From: Phycisphaerales bacterium UBA1926
Lineage (GTDB): Bacteria > Planctomycetota > Phycisphaerae > Phycisphaerales > UBA1924
Direction: 5' to 3'
Length of the DNA stretch: 12,687 bases
NCBI GenBank assembly: GCA_002337215.1
Contig: DDFO01000018.1
Span: 92,665 to 105,351 of the forward strand
In this document: one piece after another, positions 1-5,952 of the stretch
How the letters are laid out: each line of letters starts with the position of its first letter
Position numbering within the stretch: position 1 is the stretch's first letter
The notes under the pieces: model-generated
Seen by the model: the letters and a program-made list of their open reading frames with translations, nothing else
What the model was told of the DNA's origin: nothing
Databases searched by the model: none
Translations under genes and position numbers: made by a program

Positions 1-383
1 GGGTGCGGCGCACGCCCCAGCTCTCGCTCGAGGTCGCCGTCCGGCGTGCCGATGGGCTGGTGGAGATGGGTCAGTCTGACGAAGCGCTCGCCGCGTACTC
101 GGACGCCGCGAGGCGGTTTGCCAGGGAGGGCCCGTTCGTGATGCGAGCGTTGGAGGGGGCTCAGCGGCTGCTCAACCAGGCGCCGGACAAGACCGCCGCG
201 ATGAATTATCAGCTCGATCTGTATGGCGATGTGTTCCGGATGGTTCCCAAGCCGGTCTCGGTCGTCGCGCCGGAGTATCTTCGGGGCAGCACGTACGTGC
301 AGGTCGGATCGGAGTACGCGTCGCTGCTGCGGCGTGTCGGGCGGGACCAGGAAGCGCGGCAGATCCGTCGTGCGCTCCGTTAG
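1..383 (+). CDS. C-terminal part of a helical, TPR-like protein (5'-truncated)
   Basis: The reading frame that starts at base 3 is open from the window edge to a TAG at 381-383. Its first codon is GTG, but there is no room to see a ribosome binding site, so I treat the gene as cut by the edge rather than starting here. The 126 visible residues are helical. They include an ADGLVEMGQSDEALAAYSDAARRF stretch broken as ADGLVEMGQSDEAL then AAYSDAARRF, which matches the A-helix/B-helix pattern of a tetratricopeptide repeat. A second helix pair near the C-terminus (YASLLRRVGRDQEARQIRRAL) ends the protein. TPR proteins are usually protein-binding scaffolds, but no partner or catalytic motif is visible and the function is unknown. 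That the stretch codes is fairly sure; the TPR call is moderate. Confidence 0.6.
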   Translation, partial: VRRTPQLSLEVAVRRADGLVEMGQSDEALAAYSDAARRFAREGPFVMRALEGAQRLLNQAPDKTAAMNYQLDLYGDVFRMVPKPVSVVAPEYLRGSTYVQVGSEYASLLRRVGRDQEARQIRRALR

Positions 384-412
384 TTCGGCCCGCGTGCTCG
401 ATGGGTTGTAAA

Positions 413-451
413 CCGCCCGGATGGTGCTCGATCCCCCGCGAGACCGGGCGG
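413..451. repeat. 8-bp inverted repeat after the first gene
   Basis: CCGCCCGG at 413-420 is exactly complementary to CCGGGCGG at 444-451, with a 23-nt loop. It lies 30 bases after the upstream stop codon. No T-run follows it on the + strand, so it is at most a weak terminator or a transcript-end hairpin. Confidence 0.3.
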
Positions 452-536
452 GATCTGATGGCGCGCACGGTTCGGGGCCGATTTCGAGGCGATCCGCGGG
501 CCCACGATCGCGTGAACGCTCCGGACCTCGTGGCCG

Positions 537-542
537 TATAGT
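537..542 (+). promoter_or_regulatory. Candidate -10 element for the DUF502 gene
   Basis: TATAGT at 537-542 matches the sigma-70 -10 consensus at 5 of 6 positions, in a GC-rich stretch where such a match is uncommon. I see no good -35 at the usual distance. A start site near 549 would give a leader of about 80 nt before the ATG at 630. Confidence 0.3.
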
Positions 543-629
543 CGGTCCGACGTCGCGGCCCGCGTGCCAGGATGGCACCGCGTGGCCTGGCGGATCGGGG
601 CAGAGCCCCAGCGGGGGCGGTGGACAGCG

Positions 630-1634
630 ATGGTCGACACGGAAAAACGCAAGCACTCGTTCATGAGCGATTTCAAGCGGTTCTTCGGGCGGGGTCTCGG
701 CATCCTGCTGCCGTCGATCGTCACGCTCTGGCTGCTCTGGCAAGCGTTCGTGTTCGTGTTCAACAACGTCGCCGAGCCGATCAACCGCGGGCTCCGGGTG
801 ATGTCGATCCGCGCGACACCCATGCTCTATCACGAGGACGATCGGCCGTCGTGGTTCACGGTGACGCCGGACCAGATCGCGAACCGTGCGCTCGCCCGCC
901 GTCGTGACGGGCTCGCCGAGCTCTCCGAGTCTGCGCTCGAGCGCGACATCCGCCTCAATCAGTTCCGCGATGAATGGAACAAGCGGTGGTACCTCGACGG
1001 GCTGGGGTTCGTGGTCGCGATCATCCTGATCTACCTCGCGGGCCTCCTGCTCGGGAACTATCTGGGCCGGCAGGCGTACGGCCGGGTCGAGAAACTGATC
1101 GCGAAGATCCCCGGCTTCAAGCAGGTCTACCCGCACGTCAAGCAGGTGGTCGATCTCATCTTCGGCGAAAACTCGACGATGAAGGCCTTCCGCGAGACGG
1201 TGCTCGTGCAGTATCCGCGCGAGGGGGCGTGGAGCCTCGGCTTCGTCACAGGCTCGGCGTTCAGCGAGGTGCGCGATGCGACGGGAGGGGAGACCGCGAC
1301 GGTGTTCATCCCGACATCGCCCACGCCGATGACCGGTTTCGTCATCAATGTGCCGCGTTCGGAGGTGATCACGATGGACATCTCGATCGATCAGGCGTTG
1401 CGGTTCATCATCACCGCCGGCGTGTTGACCCCCGAGCACGTTGAACCGGTCGTCGAACGGCCGGGCCGGGTCCCGGCGATCGCGCGCGCCCACGAAGCTG
1501 CCGAGCGGGCGTACGCGGAACAGAATCAAGCGGGTGGTGAGTCGGGCTCCGCACCGTCTGACACCCCCGGGGACGGTCCCGACGACACGCCCAACGATCG
1601 GCCCGTCGGTGGGGGCGATGTCGAAGACCGATAG
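630..1634 (+). CDS. DUF502 family membrane protein
   Basis: A 334-residue protein of the DUF502 family (COG2928), which has no established biochemical role. Family hallmarks are in order: a first membrane helix at about 22-44 (LGILLPSIVTLWLLWQAFVF), a second at about 124-146, then IPGFKQVYPHVKQVVDLIF (160-178), VLVQYPREGAWSLGFVTG (191-208) and the FIPTSPTPMTGFVINVP block (227-242), followed by SIDQALRFIITAGVLTP. The loop between the helices, about 79 residues and charged, looks longer than is common in the family. The last 45 residues are Asp/Gly/Pro-rich and probably disordered. I chose the ATG at 630, which has GGTGGA at 619-624 and puts the hydrophobic helix near the N-terminus. The frame is open further up to a GTG at 564, but that adds an unconvincing Arg-rich segment. 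It lies 160 bases before hpf and may not be co-transcribed with it. Confidence 0.88.
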   Translation: MVDTEKRKHSFMSDFKRFFGRGLGILLPSIVTLWLLWQAFVFVFNNVAEPINRGLRVMSIRATPMLYHEDDRPSWFTVTPDQIANRALARRRDGLAELSESALERDIRLNQFRDEWNKRWYLDGLGFVVAIILIYLAGLLLGNYLGRQAYGRVEKLIAKIPGFKQVYPHVKQVVDLIFGENSTMKAFRETVLVQYPREGAWSLGFVTGSAFSEVRDATGGETATVFIPTSPTPMTGFVINVPRSEVITMDISIDQALRFIITAGVLTPEHVEPVVERPGRVPAIARAHEAAERAYAEQNQAGGESGSAPSDTPGDGPDDTPNDRPVGGGDVEDR

Positions 1635-1744
1635 TCTCGGCCGGCTTTGCCCGCGGAACGGTGTTTTGCCGCACACGCCCGGGCGGGCCACGCGAACCGC
1701 GTTTCCACACATTCAGAAGCAACTCTCGGGGTTCGGGGTCGTCC

Positions 1745-1753
1745 TGCTATGAT
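1745..1753 (+). promoter_or_regulatory. Extended -10 promoter for the hpf-EIIA-HPr cluster
   Basis: TGC followed by TATGAT (1748-1753) forms an extended -10 element (TGn plus 5 of 6 matches to TATAAT). There is no clear -35, which an extended -10 can tolerate. A start site near 1760 gives a leader of about 35 nt, with AAAGGA at 1783-1788 ahead of the hpf ATG. This is the only good promoter-like site before the three-gene run. Confidence 0.5.
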
Positions 1754-1794
1754 GCTTAAGGGCCCCCTCGGGCTCCGCATCGAAAGGATGTTCC

Positions 1795-2091
1795 ATGAGG
1801 ATCGATGTCATCGGCAGAGACGTGAAAATCACCGACGATCTTCGGCTGCACGCCGAGCGGAAGGGTGAGAAACTCCCCAGGTACTTCGATCGCACGCAGC
1901 TGATTACGTTCACGATCTTCAAGAAGGACAGCGTGAACTACACGGCCGAGTGCTTGGTGGATGTCGAGGGCCATGAGGACTTCGTTGCCAATGCCGACGA
2001 CCCGAACATCAAGGCGGCAATCGATCACGCGGTGCAGAGAGCGACGCGGCAGATCAAAGACTTCAAGGAAAAACTGAAGGCGACCCGCTGA
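1795..2091 (+). CDS. hpf: Short ribosome hibernation promoting factor (HPF/RaiA family)
   Basis: A 98-residue protein of the HPF/YfiA (RaiA) family. These proteins bind the 30S decoding groove in slow or stationary growth, blocking mRNA and tRNA sites and stabilising idle ribosomes. Visible family features are the opening IDVIGRDVKITDDLRLHAERK, the KLPRYFDR segment, the central beta-strand VNYTAECLVDVEGHEDFVA, and the closing basic helix IKAAIDHAVQRATRQIKDFKEK. It is a short-form HPF: the C-terminal dimerisation domain of long HPF is absent. The ATG has a good Shine-Dalgarno sequence (AAAGGA at 1783-1788). The EIIA gene starts 56 bases downstream and HPr follows, the same order as in the enterobacterial rpoN operon (hpf, ptsN, npr), so co-transcription is likely. 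The family call is firm. Confidence 0.92.
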   Translation: MRIDVIGRDVKITDDLRLHAERKGEKLPRYFDRTQLITFTIFKKDSVNYTAECLVDVEGHEDFVANADDPNIKAAIDHAVQRATRQIKDFKEKLKATR

Positions 2092-2146
2092 TCGCGGACA
2101 ACGCGCCGGCCGATGGGATGCCCAGCAGCCGGCAACGGAGCCCAGC

Positions 2147-2623
2147 ATGAAATTGACGGAGATCGTCGTCCAACCGGCCGTCACGCCGGCGCTGAAATCG
2201 ACAGAACGGAATGGCGTGCTCGGCGAGATGGTCGATTCGCTCGTCGCGTCGGGAGAGCTCAGCGCCGACATCCGCGATGAGATCGTCGCGAAGCTGCTCG
2301 ATCGCGAGGAGAAGGGATCCACCGGGTTCGGGCGGGGCGTCGCGGTTCCGCACGCGAAGCACCCCGCGGTGAAGCGCCTCATCGCCGCGGTCGGCCTCAG
2401 CGAGCGCGGCGTTGATTTCGCGTCGCTCGACAAGCAGCCGGTGTTCAGCATTTTCCTGCTGCTGAGCCCCAAGGATCAGCCCGAGGAGCACCTCCAGGCG
2501 ATGGAGGTGATCTTCAAGAACCTCAGCAAGGAGAACTTCCGGCGTTTCCTGCGCCAGGCAGGTTCCGTTGAGGAGGTCATCGCGCTGCTCGACGAGGCGG
2601 ATTCGCAGCAGCTGCCGGGTTGA
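2147..2623 (+). CDS. ptsN: PTS EIIA component, nitrogen-regulatory (PtsN) type
   Basis: A 158-residue protein that is a single PTS EIIA domain of the fructose/Ntr class (PTS_EIIA_2), about residues 5-148. The phosphorylated histidine is H69 in GVAVPHAKHPAV, the family's signature site, preceded by REEKGSTGFGRG (53-64). It would accept phosphate from HPr. There is no EIIB or EIIC domain in the protein or nearby, so a regulatory role (as for EIIA-Ntr acting on potassium transport or stress signalling) fits better than sugar uptake; that choice is inference. GGAG at 2137-2140 precedes the ATG by 6 bases. It sits between hpf and the HPr gene. A fructose-type EIIA acting with a distant permease cannot be excluded. 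Confidence 0.9.
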   Translation: MKLTEIVVQPAVTPALKSTERNGVLGEMVDSLVASGELSADIRDEIVAKLLDREEKGSTGFGRGVAVPHAKHPAVKRLIAAVGLSERGVDFASLDKQPVFSIFLLLSPKDQPEEHLQAMEVIFKNLSKENFRRFLRQAGSVEEVIALLDEADSQQLPG

Positions 2624-2699
2624 GCACGGGGCGACGATCGGTCGTCGATGAGGCCGTCGGATCGCATCCGGCGGGTACGGAACGTTGGGGGAACGCCGG

Positions 2700-2981
2700 T
2701 TGCCGGGAAACGCAAGCGTCCATGTCGTCATTGCGAACAAGCTGGGCCTGCACGCCCGGCCCGCGATGGCGTTCGCGGAGACCGCCGGGAAGTACCGCTG
2801 CGATGTGAGCATCCTGCGCGGTGAGCAGAAAATCGACGGCAAGTCGGTGATGGAGATCATGCTCCTCGCCGCCACGGCGGGCACCGAGCTCTGCATCGAA
2901 GCCGACGGGGACGACGCGGATGCGTGCCTCGATGAACTCCGCGATCTCGTGGAGCGCGGCTTCGACGAAGACGAGTCGTGA
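2700..2981 (+). CDS. ptsH: HPr-type phosphocarrier protein (NPr/PtsH)
   Basis: An HPr-family phosphocarrier of 93 residues. The active-site histidine is H18 in NKLGLHARPAMAF. Exactly 31 residues later, the same spacing as His15/Ser46 in Bacillus HPr, is S49 in DGKSVMEIMLLAA, which is the position HPr kinase modifies. Both phosphorylation sites are therefore intact. There is no ATG start. Two in-frame TTG codons are possible, at 2685 and 2700. I chose 2700 because GGGGGA at 2687-2692 lies 7 bases ahead and the His then falls near its usual position; starting at 2685 adds five residues. It follows the EIIA gene by 76 bases and probably donates phosphate to it. Enzyme I and HPr kinase are not in the window. 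The family call is firm; the start is moderate. Confidence 0.92.
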   Translation: MPGNASVHVVIANKLGLHARPAMAFAETAGKYRCDVSILRGEQKIDGKSVMEIMLLAATAGTELCIEADGDDADACLDELRDLVERGFDEDES

Positions 2982-3036
2982 CCGGGGTCCCATCCCTGAT
3001 TCCGTGACTTCATCGCCGCTGATCAATGACGGCTCA

Positions 3037-3059
3037 GGTCCGTCGGGCCCTTTCGGACC
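3037..3059 (+). terminator. Possible weak hairpin after HPr
   Basis: GGTCCG at 3037-3042 pairs with CGGACC at 3054-3059 around an 11-nt loop, followed by GTCTTGAT rather than a clean T-run. It could slow or end the hpf-EIIA-HPr transcript, but the signal is weak. Confidence 0.25.
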
Positions 3060-3081
3060 GTCTTGATACGAGCGGCGCACG

Positions 3082-3107
3082 AAAAAACCCGGGACATGCC
3101 CGGGTTT
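3082..3107 (-). terminator. Intrinsic terminator of tRNA-Leu
   Basis: AAACCCGGG (3085-3093) and CCCGGGTTT (3099-3107) form a 9-bp stem with a 5-nt loop. On the minus strand the stem is followed by six T (complement of A at 3082-3087), a textbook U-tract. It begins 22 bases past the tRNA 3' end. On the + strand only GTTTGAT follows, so it may also weakly stop the HPr transcript. Confidence 0.88.
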
Positions 3108-3129
3108 GATCGGCCGATCGCTCGGCGAA

Positions 3130-3215
3130 TGCGGATGAGAGGAGTCGAACCTCCACGGGGTTTTACCCCCACTAGGACCTGAACCTAGCGCGTCTGCCAA
3201 TTCCGCCACATCCGC
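3130..3215 (-). tRNA. tRNA-Leu (CAG anticodon)
   Basis: An 86-nt tRNA on the minus strand. The acceptor stem GCGGATG (3209-3215) pairs perfectly with CATCCGC (3131-3137), with discriminator A at 3130. The anticodon stem CTAGG/CCTAG closes the 7-nt loop TTCAGGT, giving anticodon CAG and so reading CUG codons. A long variable arm with a GGGG/CCCC stem marks it as class II. The T arm GGAGG/CCTCT (one G-U pair) carries the loop TTCGACT. The D-arm TGGCGGAATTGGCAGACGC is typical of tRNA-Leu. CCA is not encoded; TTC follows the discriminator. Its own terminator follows. Confidence 0.96.
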
Positions 3216-3520
3216 TGGCGACCGCGGCGGAGCTGTCCCCGCCACGGTCGGGATGTTAGGCCCGCCCGGGCCCCGCCGACAAGAGCGGGGAGGCGAGTTC
3301 GGCCGCCAAAGCCGGCTCGTCTGCCAATTCGCCCCAGTGGCGATGGTGAACGAGGTTGATTCCGGGAACCGCACATCGCCTTCGAGGATCGATGAGCAGT
3401 TGTCGGCTTGACGGATCGGGCTTGGATCGGGCGTGCATTGTCTCTGTGGAGGGCCGGACCGTCACGAGATTCGGCACCCCGGCAACGCACACTCTCTGAT
3501 CGTCATGCTTCTCTGGAGCG
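3216..3520. other. Gene-poor stretch upstream of tRNA-Leu
   Basis: I see no convincing gene here. On the minus strand TAACAT (complement of 3251-3256) could serve as a -10 for the tRNA, giving a leader of about 30 nt, but no matching -35 is clear. A minus-strand frame covers much of the stretch; its codon use (AGA, CGA, AGG, ACA) differs from the real genes here, it has no ribosome binding site and it runs through a terminator. Confidence 0.4.
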
Positions 3521-3546
3521 AAAAAAACCCGGCGCTGGGCGCCGGG
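3521..3546 (-). terminator. Intrinsic terminator of the small membrane protein gene
   Basis: On the minus strand an 8-bp all-GC stem (CCCGGCGC at 3528-3535 with GCGCCGGG at 3539-3546, 3-nt loop) is followed by seven T (complement of A at 3521-3527). It lies 64 bases past the stop codon of the gene at 3611-3853. This is a strong Rho-independent signal. Confidence 0.9.
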
Positions 3547-3610
3547 AGATGCGGAGAGTCTCTTCTTGCTCATTGCACGCGGGGAACAAGCACTTACTGG
3601 TGACGTGCGA

Positions 3611-3853
3611 TCAGGTGGTTGCCGGTGATGATTCGGCCCCGGTGGGCAGGCGCTCGACGACGGTCTGTGTCGCAAAACGGCCGGACAAGATGAAGAACGT
3701 GGGGGCCCACAGGCCGACGAAGATGCCGAAACGCTGCGCGTACGCGGGGTCGTCGGATCGGAAGAAGAACCAGATCGCGATCGAAGCGATGATGGAAATC
3801 ATGCCTCCGGCGAAACAGATCTTGCTGAGAGTCTGGAAGGGTTGCTTGCTCAT
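3611..3853 (-). CDS. Small two-helix membrane protein, unrecognised
   Basis: An 80-residue protein with no family I recognise. It has a short basic N-terminus (MSKQPFQTLSK), a first membrane helix at about 12-30 (ICFAGGMISIIASIAIWFF), a short charged loop (RSDDPAYAQR), a second helix at about 42-60 (FGIFVGLWAPTFFILSG) and a polar tail of about 20 residues. By the positive-inside rule K and R flank both helices on the same side, so both ends may face the cytoplasm; that is inference. The ATG at 3853 has AAGGAA (complement of 3857-3862) 3 bases ahead. The strong terminator just downstream and an AT-rich stretch upstream support a real single-gene transcript. The opposite-strand frame over the same bases reads as a shadow. 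Function unknown. Confidence 0.75.
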   Translation of the reverse strand: MSKQPFQTLSKICFAGGMISIIASIAIWFFFRSDDPAYAQRFGIFVGLWAPTFFILSGRFATQTVVERLPTGAESSPATT

Positions 3854-3902
3854 GTGTTCCTTGCATTAGGTTCGGAACGGTGGCGCACGCGCCCCGTCCG
3901 GC

Positions 3903-3925
3903 AGTATTTATTCAATAGAAATGCG
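3903..3925 (-). promoter_or_regulatory. AT-rich candidate promoter region for the small membrane protein
   Basis: The complement of 3903-3922 reads TTTCTATTGAATAAATACTG, much richer in A/T than its surroundings and 50-70 bases upstream of the start codon. I cannot assign a clean -10/-35 pair: TAAATA with TTGTGC 16 bases upstream is the best combination and both matches are weak. Confidence 0.3.
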
Positions 3926-4028
3926 TGCACAACCGTTTTCGACAGAGCGGCCGGGTCGGATTCGGGCTTTCGCGTAGCACCCAGTTTATTCCGGCGCTGC
4001 TGAGCCTTGTTGACACCGCTCGCGCACG

Positions 4029-4064
4029 AAAACCGCCCGGCCGATCATCTGACCGGCCGGGCGG
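4029..4064 (-). terminator. Intrinsic terminator of recA
   Basis: CCGCCCGGCCG (4033-4043) is exactly complementary to CGGCCGGGCGG (4054-4064), an 11-bp stem with a 10-nt loop. On the minus strand TTTT (complement of A at 4029-4032) follows. The stem begins 24 bases past the recA stop codon. Confidence 0.88.
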
Positions 4065-4088
4065 TGATGCTGTGCTCAACCGATCGGT

Positions 4089-5240
4089 TTACGCCTCGGT
4101 ACTCTGCGGTTTGGCGGGCTTGGGCGCCCGGATCGCGAGCACCTTGGCACGGATCTCGTTGAAGAGCTCGGGGTTGTCGCGCAGGAACTCCTTGGCGCGC
4201 TCCCGGCCTTGCCCCAGGCGGATCTCGCCGTAGCTGAACCACGAGCCCGCTTTCTCGCAGACCTTGGCTTCCACGGCGAGGTCGATCAGGTCGCCCGTTG
4301 CGCTGATGCCTTCGTTGAACATGATGTCGAACTCGGCGATGCGGAAGGGGGGCGCGACCTTGTTCTTCACGACCTTGGCACGCACGTGGTTGCCCACGTT
4401 CTCATCTCCGTCTTTGATCGCGCCGGTCCGGCGGATATCGATGCGGACCGAGGAGTAGAACTTGAGTGCGCGCCCACCCGGCGTCGTCTCGGGGCTGCCG
4501 AACATGACGCCGATCTTCTCGCGGATCTGGTTGATGAAGATGACGGTGCAGTTCGAGCGGGCGATCACGCCGGTGAGTTTCCGCATCGCCTGGCTCATCA
4601 GCCGGGCCTGCAGGCCGACGTGGGTGTCGCCCATCTCGCCCTCGATCTCGGCCCGGGGGATCAACGCCGCGACGGAGTCGATCACGATCACATCGACCGC
4701 GTTCGAGCGCACGAGCAGCTCGCAGATGTCGAGCGCCTGTTCCCCCGTGTCGGGCTGGCTGACGAGCAGGTCATCGATGTTGACCCCGAGCTTGCGGGCC
4801 CAGGACGGGTCGAGTGCGTGCTCGGCGTCGATGAACGCCGCGACGCCGCCCGTTTTCTGGGCGTGCGAAACGACGGTGAGCGCGAGGGTTGTTTTACCGG
4901 AGGATTCCGGGCCGAAGATCTCGACGATCCGCCCGCGCGGGATGCCGCGTCCGCCCAGCGCGAGGTCGAGCGAGAGGGCACCGGTGGAGATGCCGGGGAT
5001 GGCGAGGTACGCGTCCTCATCGAGACGCATGATCGAGCCCTTGCCGAAGGACTTCTCGATCTGCCCCAGGGCCCGGTCGAGGGCCTGAGTCTTCTCTTTG
5101 CTGACGGGGGGTGGTGCCGGCTGGACGGGCTTGGTCTCGACGACTGCCACGGTTGGGGCGTCGGAGCCTGCCTTCGCGTCCTTCGCAGCTGCGGAAGAAT
5201 CGGTGGACTGGTCCTTGGGCGCGGTCTTGGTGCGTGCCAT
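4089..5240 (-). CDS. recA: Recombinase RecA
   Basis: The 383-residue RecA recombinase, which forms ATP-dependent filaments on single-stranded DNA, exchanges strands in homologous repair and triggers LexA self-cleavage where LexA exists. The core starts near residue 47 ([20 protein letters not shown]) and aligns with family members to about residue 370. Walker A is GPESSGKTT (110-118), the catalytic Glu is in IDAEHALD (137-144), Walker B is [10 protein letters not shown] (184-193), and the L1/L2 DNA-binding region includes the [14 protein letters not shown] and [20 protein letters not shown] stretches. The first 46 residues are an Ala/Pro/Lys/Ser-rich extension not found in E. coli RecA. I chose the ATG at 5240 (MARTKTAPK), which has AAGGAG at 5250-5255, 9 bases ahead. 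An in-frame ATG at 5258 overlaps that ribosome site and is less likely. The gene stands alone between its own promoter and terminator. Confidence 0.98.
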   Translation of the reverse strand: MARTKTAPKDQSTDSSAAAKDAKAGSDAPTVAVVETKPVQPAPPPVSKEKTQALDRALGQIEKSFGKGSIMRLDEDAYLAIPGISTGALSLDLALGGRGIPRGRIVEIFGPESSGKTTLALTVVSHAQKTGGVAAFIDAEHALDPSWARKLGVNIDDLLVSQPDTGEQALDICELLVRSNAVDVIVIDSVAALIPRAEIEGEMGDTHVGLQARLMSQAMRKLTGVIARSNCTVIFINQIREKIGVMFGSPETTPGGRALKFYSSVRIDIRRTGAIKDGDENVGNHVRAKVVKNKVAPPFRIAEFDIMFNEGISATGDLIDLAVEAKVCEKAGSWFSYGEIRLGQGRERAKEFLRDNPELFNEIRAKVLAIRAPKPAKPQSTEA

Positions 5241-5249
5241 GTGGGGGCA

Positions 5250-5255
5250 CTCCTT
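5250..5255 (-). promoter_or_regulatory. Ribosome binding site that sets the recA start
   Basis: On the minus strand AAGGAG lies 9 bases before the ATG at 5240. An in-frame ATG at 5258 runs directly into this AAGGAG, so using it would put the Shine-Dalgarno sequence inside the coding region. This favours 5240. Confidence 0.7.
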
Positions 5256-5455
5256 CATGTCTGACGCGCGGGGCCTCGGGCATCTTGCGGGAAACGAGCT
5301 CGCTTTGTGCATCGCTCTGACGAGCAACACACGAGGCCGACCACCCGATCCGCTCAGCCGTGCGGGCGCACGCTGGCCGACGCTTGCGGGCCGTTGATCC
5401 TCCATGAATCACGGTCCCGGCCGGGGGCGGCGTCGATCGCGGGCCCGGCACTCGG

Positions 5456-5484
5456 ACAATACCAGCAACCGAACAGACAGGCAA
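5456..5484 (-). promoter_or_regulatory. Sigma-70-like promoter of recA
   Basis: On the minus strand TTGCCT (complement of 5479-5484) and TATTGT (complement of 5456-5461) are separated by exactly 17 bases, with TGG directly before the -10 (extended -10 pattern). Each hexamer matches consensus at 4 of 6. A start near 5449 gives a leader of about 210 nt. I found no canonical LexA operator: neither CTGT-N8-ACAG nor GAAC-N4-GTTC occurs around it. Confidence 0.6.
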
Positions 5485-5940
5485 GGGGTTTGGTCCGTTC
5501 GGGAGAAAAAAGGGTCAGGTTTTGTGGTTTGCCAAGCCCGACCCACCAGTTGTGGGATTGTGCTGAATTCGTAATCCGATGTGACACAAATACTTACCGT
5601 TCCGGTTGGTGCGTTCCCGATGCCACCAATCGGTGCCCGTCTTCGACCCGAAGGGCGAAGGCGGCTTCCGACCTCGTCGGTTCGTGCTTCGCGGGGTCGA
5701 ACCGCGGCACCAGGCGGCACAGTCGTGTGGAGAGGCGCGTTTGTGTCGAAAGCACTACTGCGCCGCGAAGCGCGGCGAGTCGTGGCACCCGGCTGGCACA
5801 CGAGCGTTTGCGGGCGAGCGGTGTCCGGTACGCTCGGTGTGGTGCCCGAACTCGGCACGAAAATGAGGTTTCTTGGTTCCCAATGAAGGTGGTGTCGTGG
5901 GAAAGCGTCGGGGGTCGGGGTACCGGTCTCTCGATGCGGG
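5485..5940. other. Non-coding stretch between the divergent recA and DUF2207 genes
   Basis: I see no convincing gene. Frames of up to about 125 codons exist on both strands, but they are Arg-rich, lack ribosome sites and resemble no family. The stretch contains a run of six A at 5507-5512, a TGTGACACA palindrome at 5580-5588 and a sigma-54-like site at 5783-5798. The recA leader and promoter lie to its left. Confidence 0.5.
5783..5798 (+). promoter_or_regulatory. Weak sigma-54-like (-24/-12) site before the DUF2207 gene
   Basis: TGGCAC, five bases, then TGGCA reproduces the sigma-54 layout TGGCACG-N4-TTGCA with GG and GC at the correct distance, mismatching the G after TGGCAC and the second T of the -12 block. 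It lies about 155 bases before the ATG at 5953. A chance match is quite possible, since TGGCAC is simply repeated 11 bases apart. Confidence 0.2.
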
Positions 5941-5952
5941 ATGGAGCAGACA

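Noticed and set aside
430..455. GATCCC/GGGATC inverted repeat
   Set aside because: It is only 6 bp and competes with the better 413-451 pairing; no U-tract follows.
3318..3337. Possible remnant of a second tRNA-Leu: 13 bases identical to the D-arm region of the real tRNA
   Set aside because: Only the D-arm part matches, with a one-base gap after it; no anticodon, variable or T arm follows. A 13-base match within this window is near what chance allows.
3256..3573. Minus-strand frame of about 105 codons starting MSKKRL
   Set aside because: It runs through the strong terminator at 3521-3546, has no ribosome binding site and uses codons (AGA, CGA, AGG, ACA) unlike the real genes here.
4209..5264. 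351-codon + strand frame opposite recA
   Set aside because: It is the antisense shadow of recA, rich in Asp/Val/Gly/Arg from complementary codons, and resembles no protein.
5690..5720. T-arm-like sequence (CGCGG GGTCGAA CCGCG followed by GCACCA)
   Set aside because: The loop does not place T54, T55 and C56 correctly, and no acceptor or anticodon stem can be built around it.
5581..5886. Frames of about 100 codons on both strands between recA and the DUF2207 gene
   Set aside because: Arg-rich composition, no ribosome sites and no family resemblance; these are typical chance frames in high-GC DNA.
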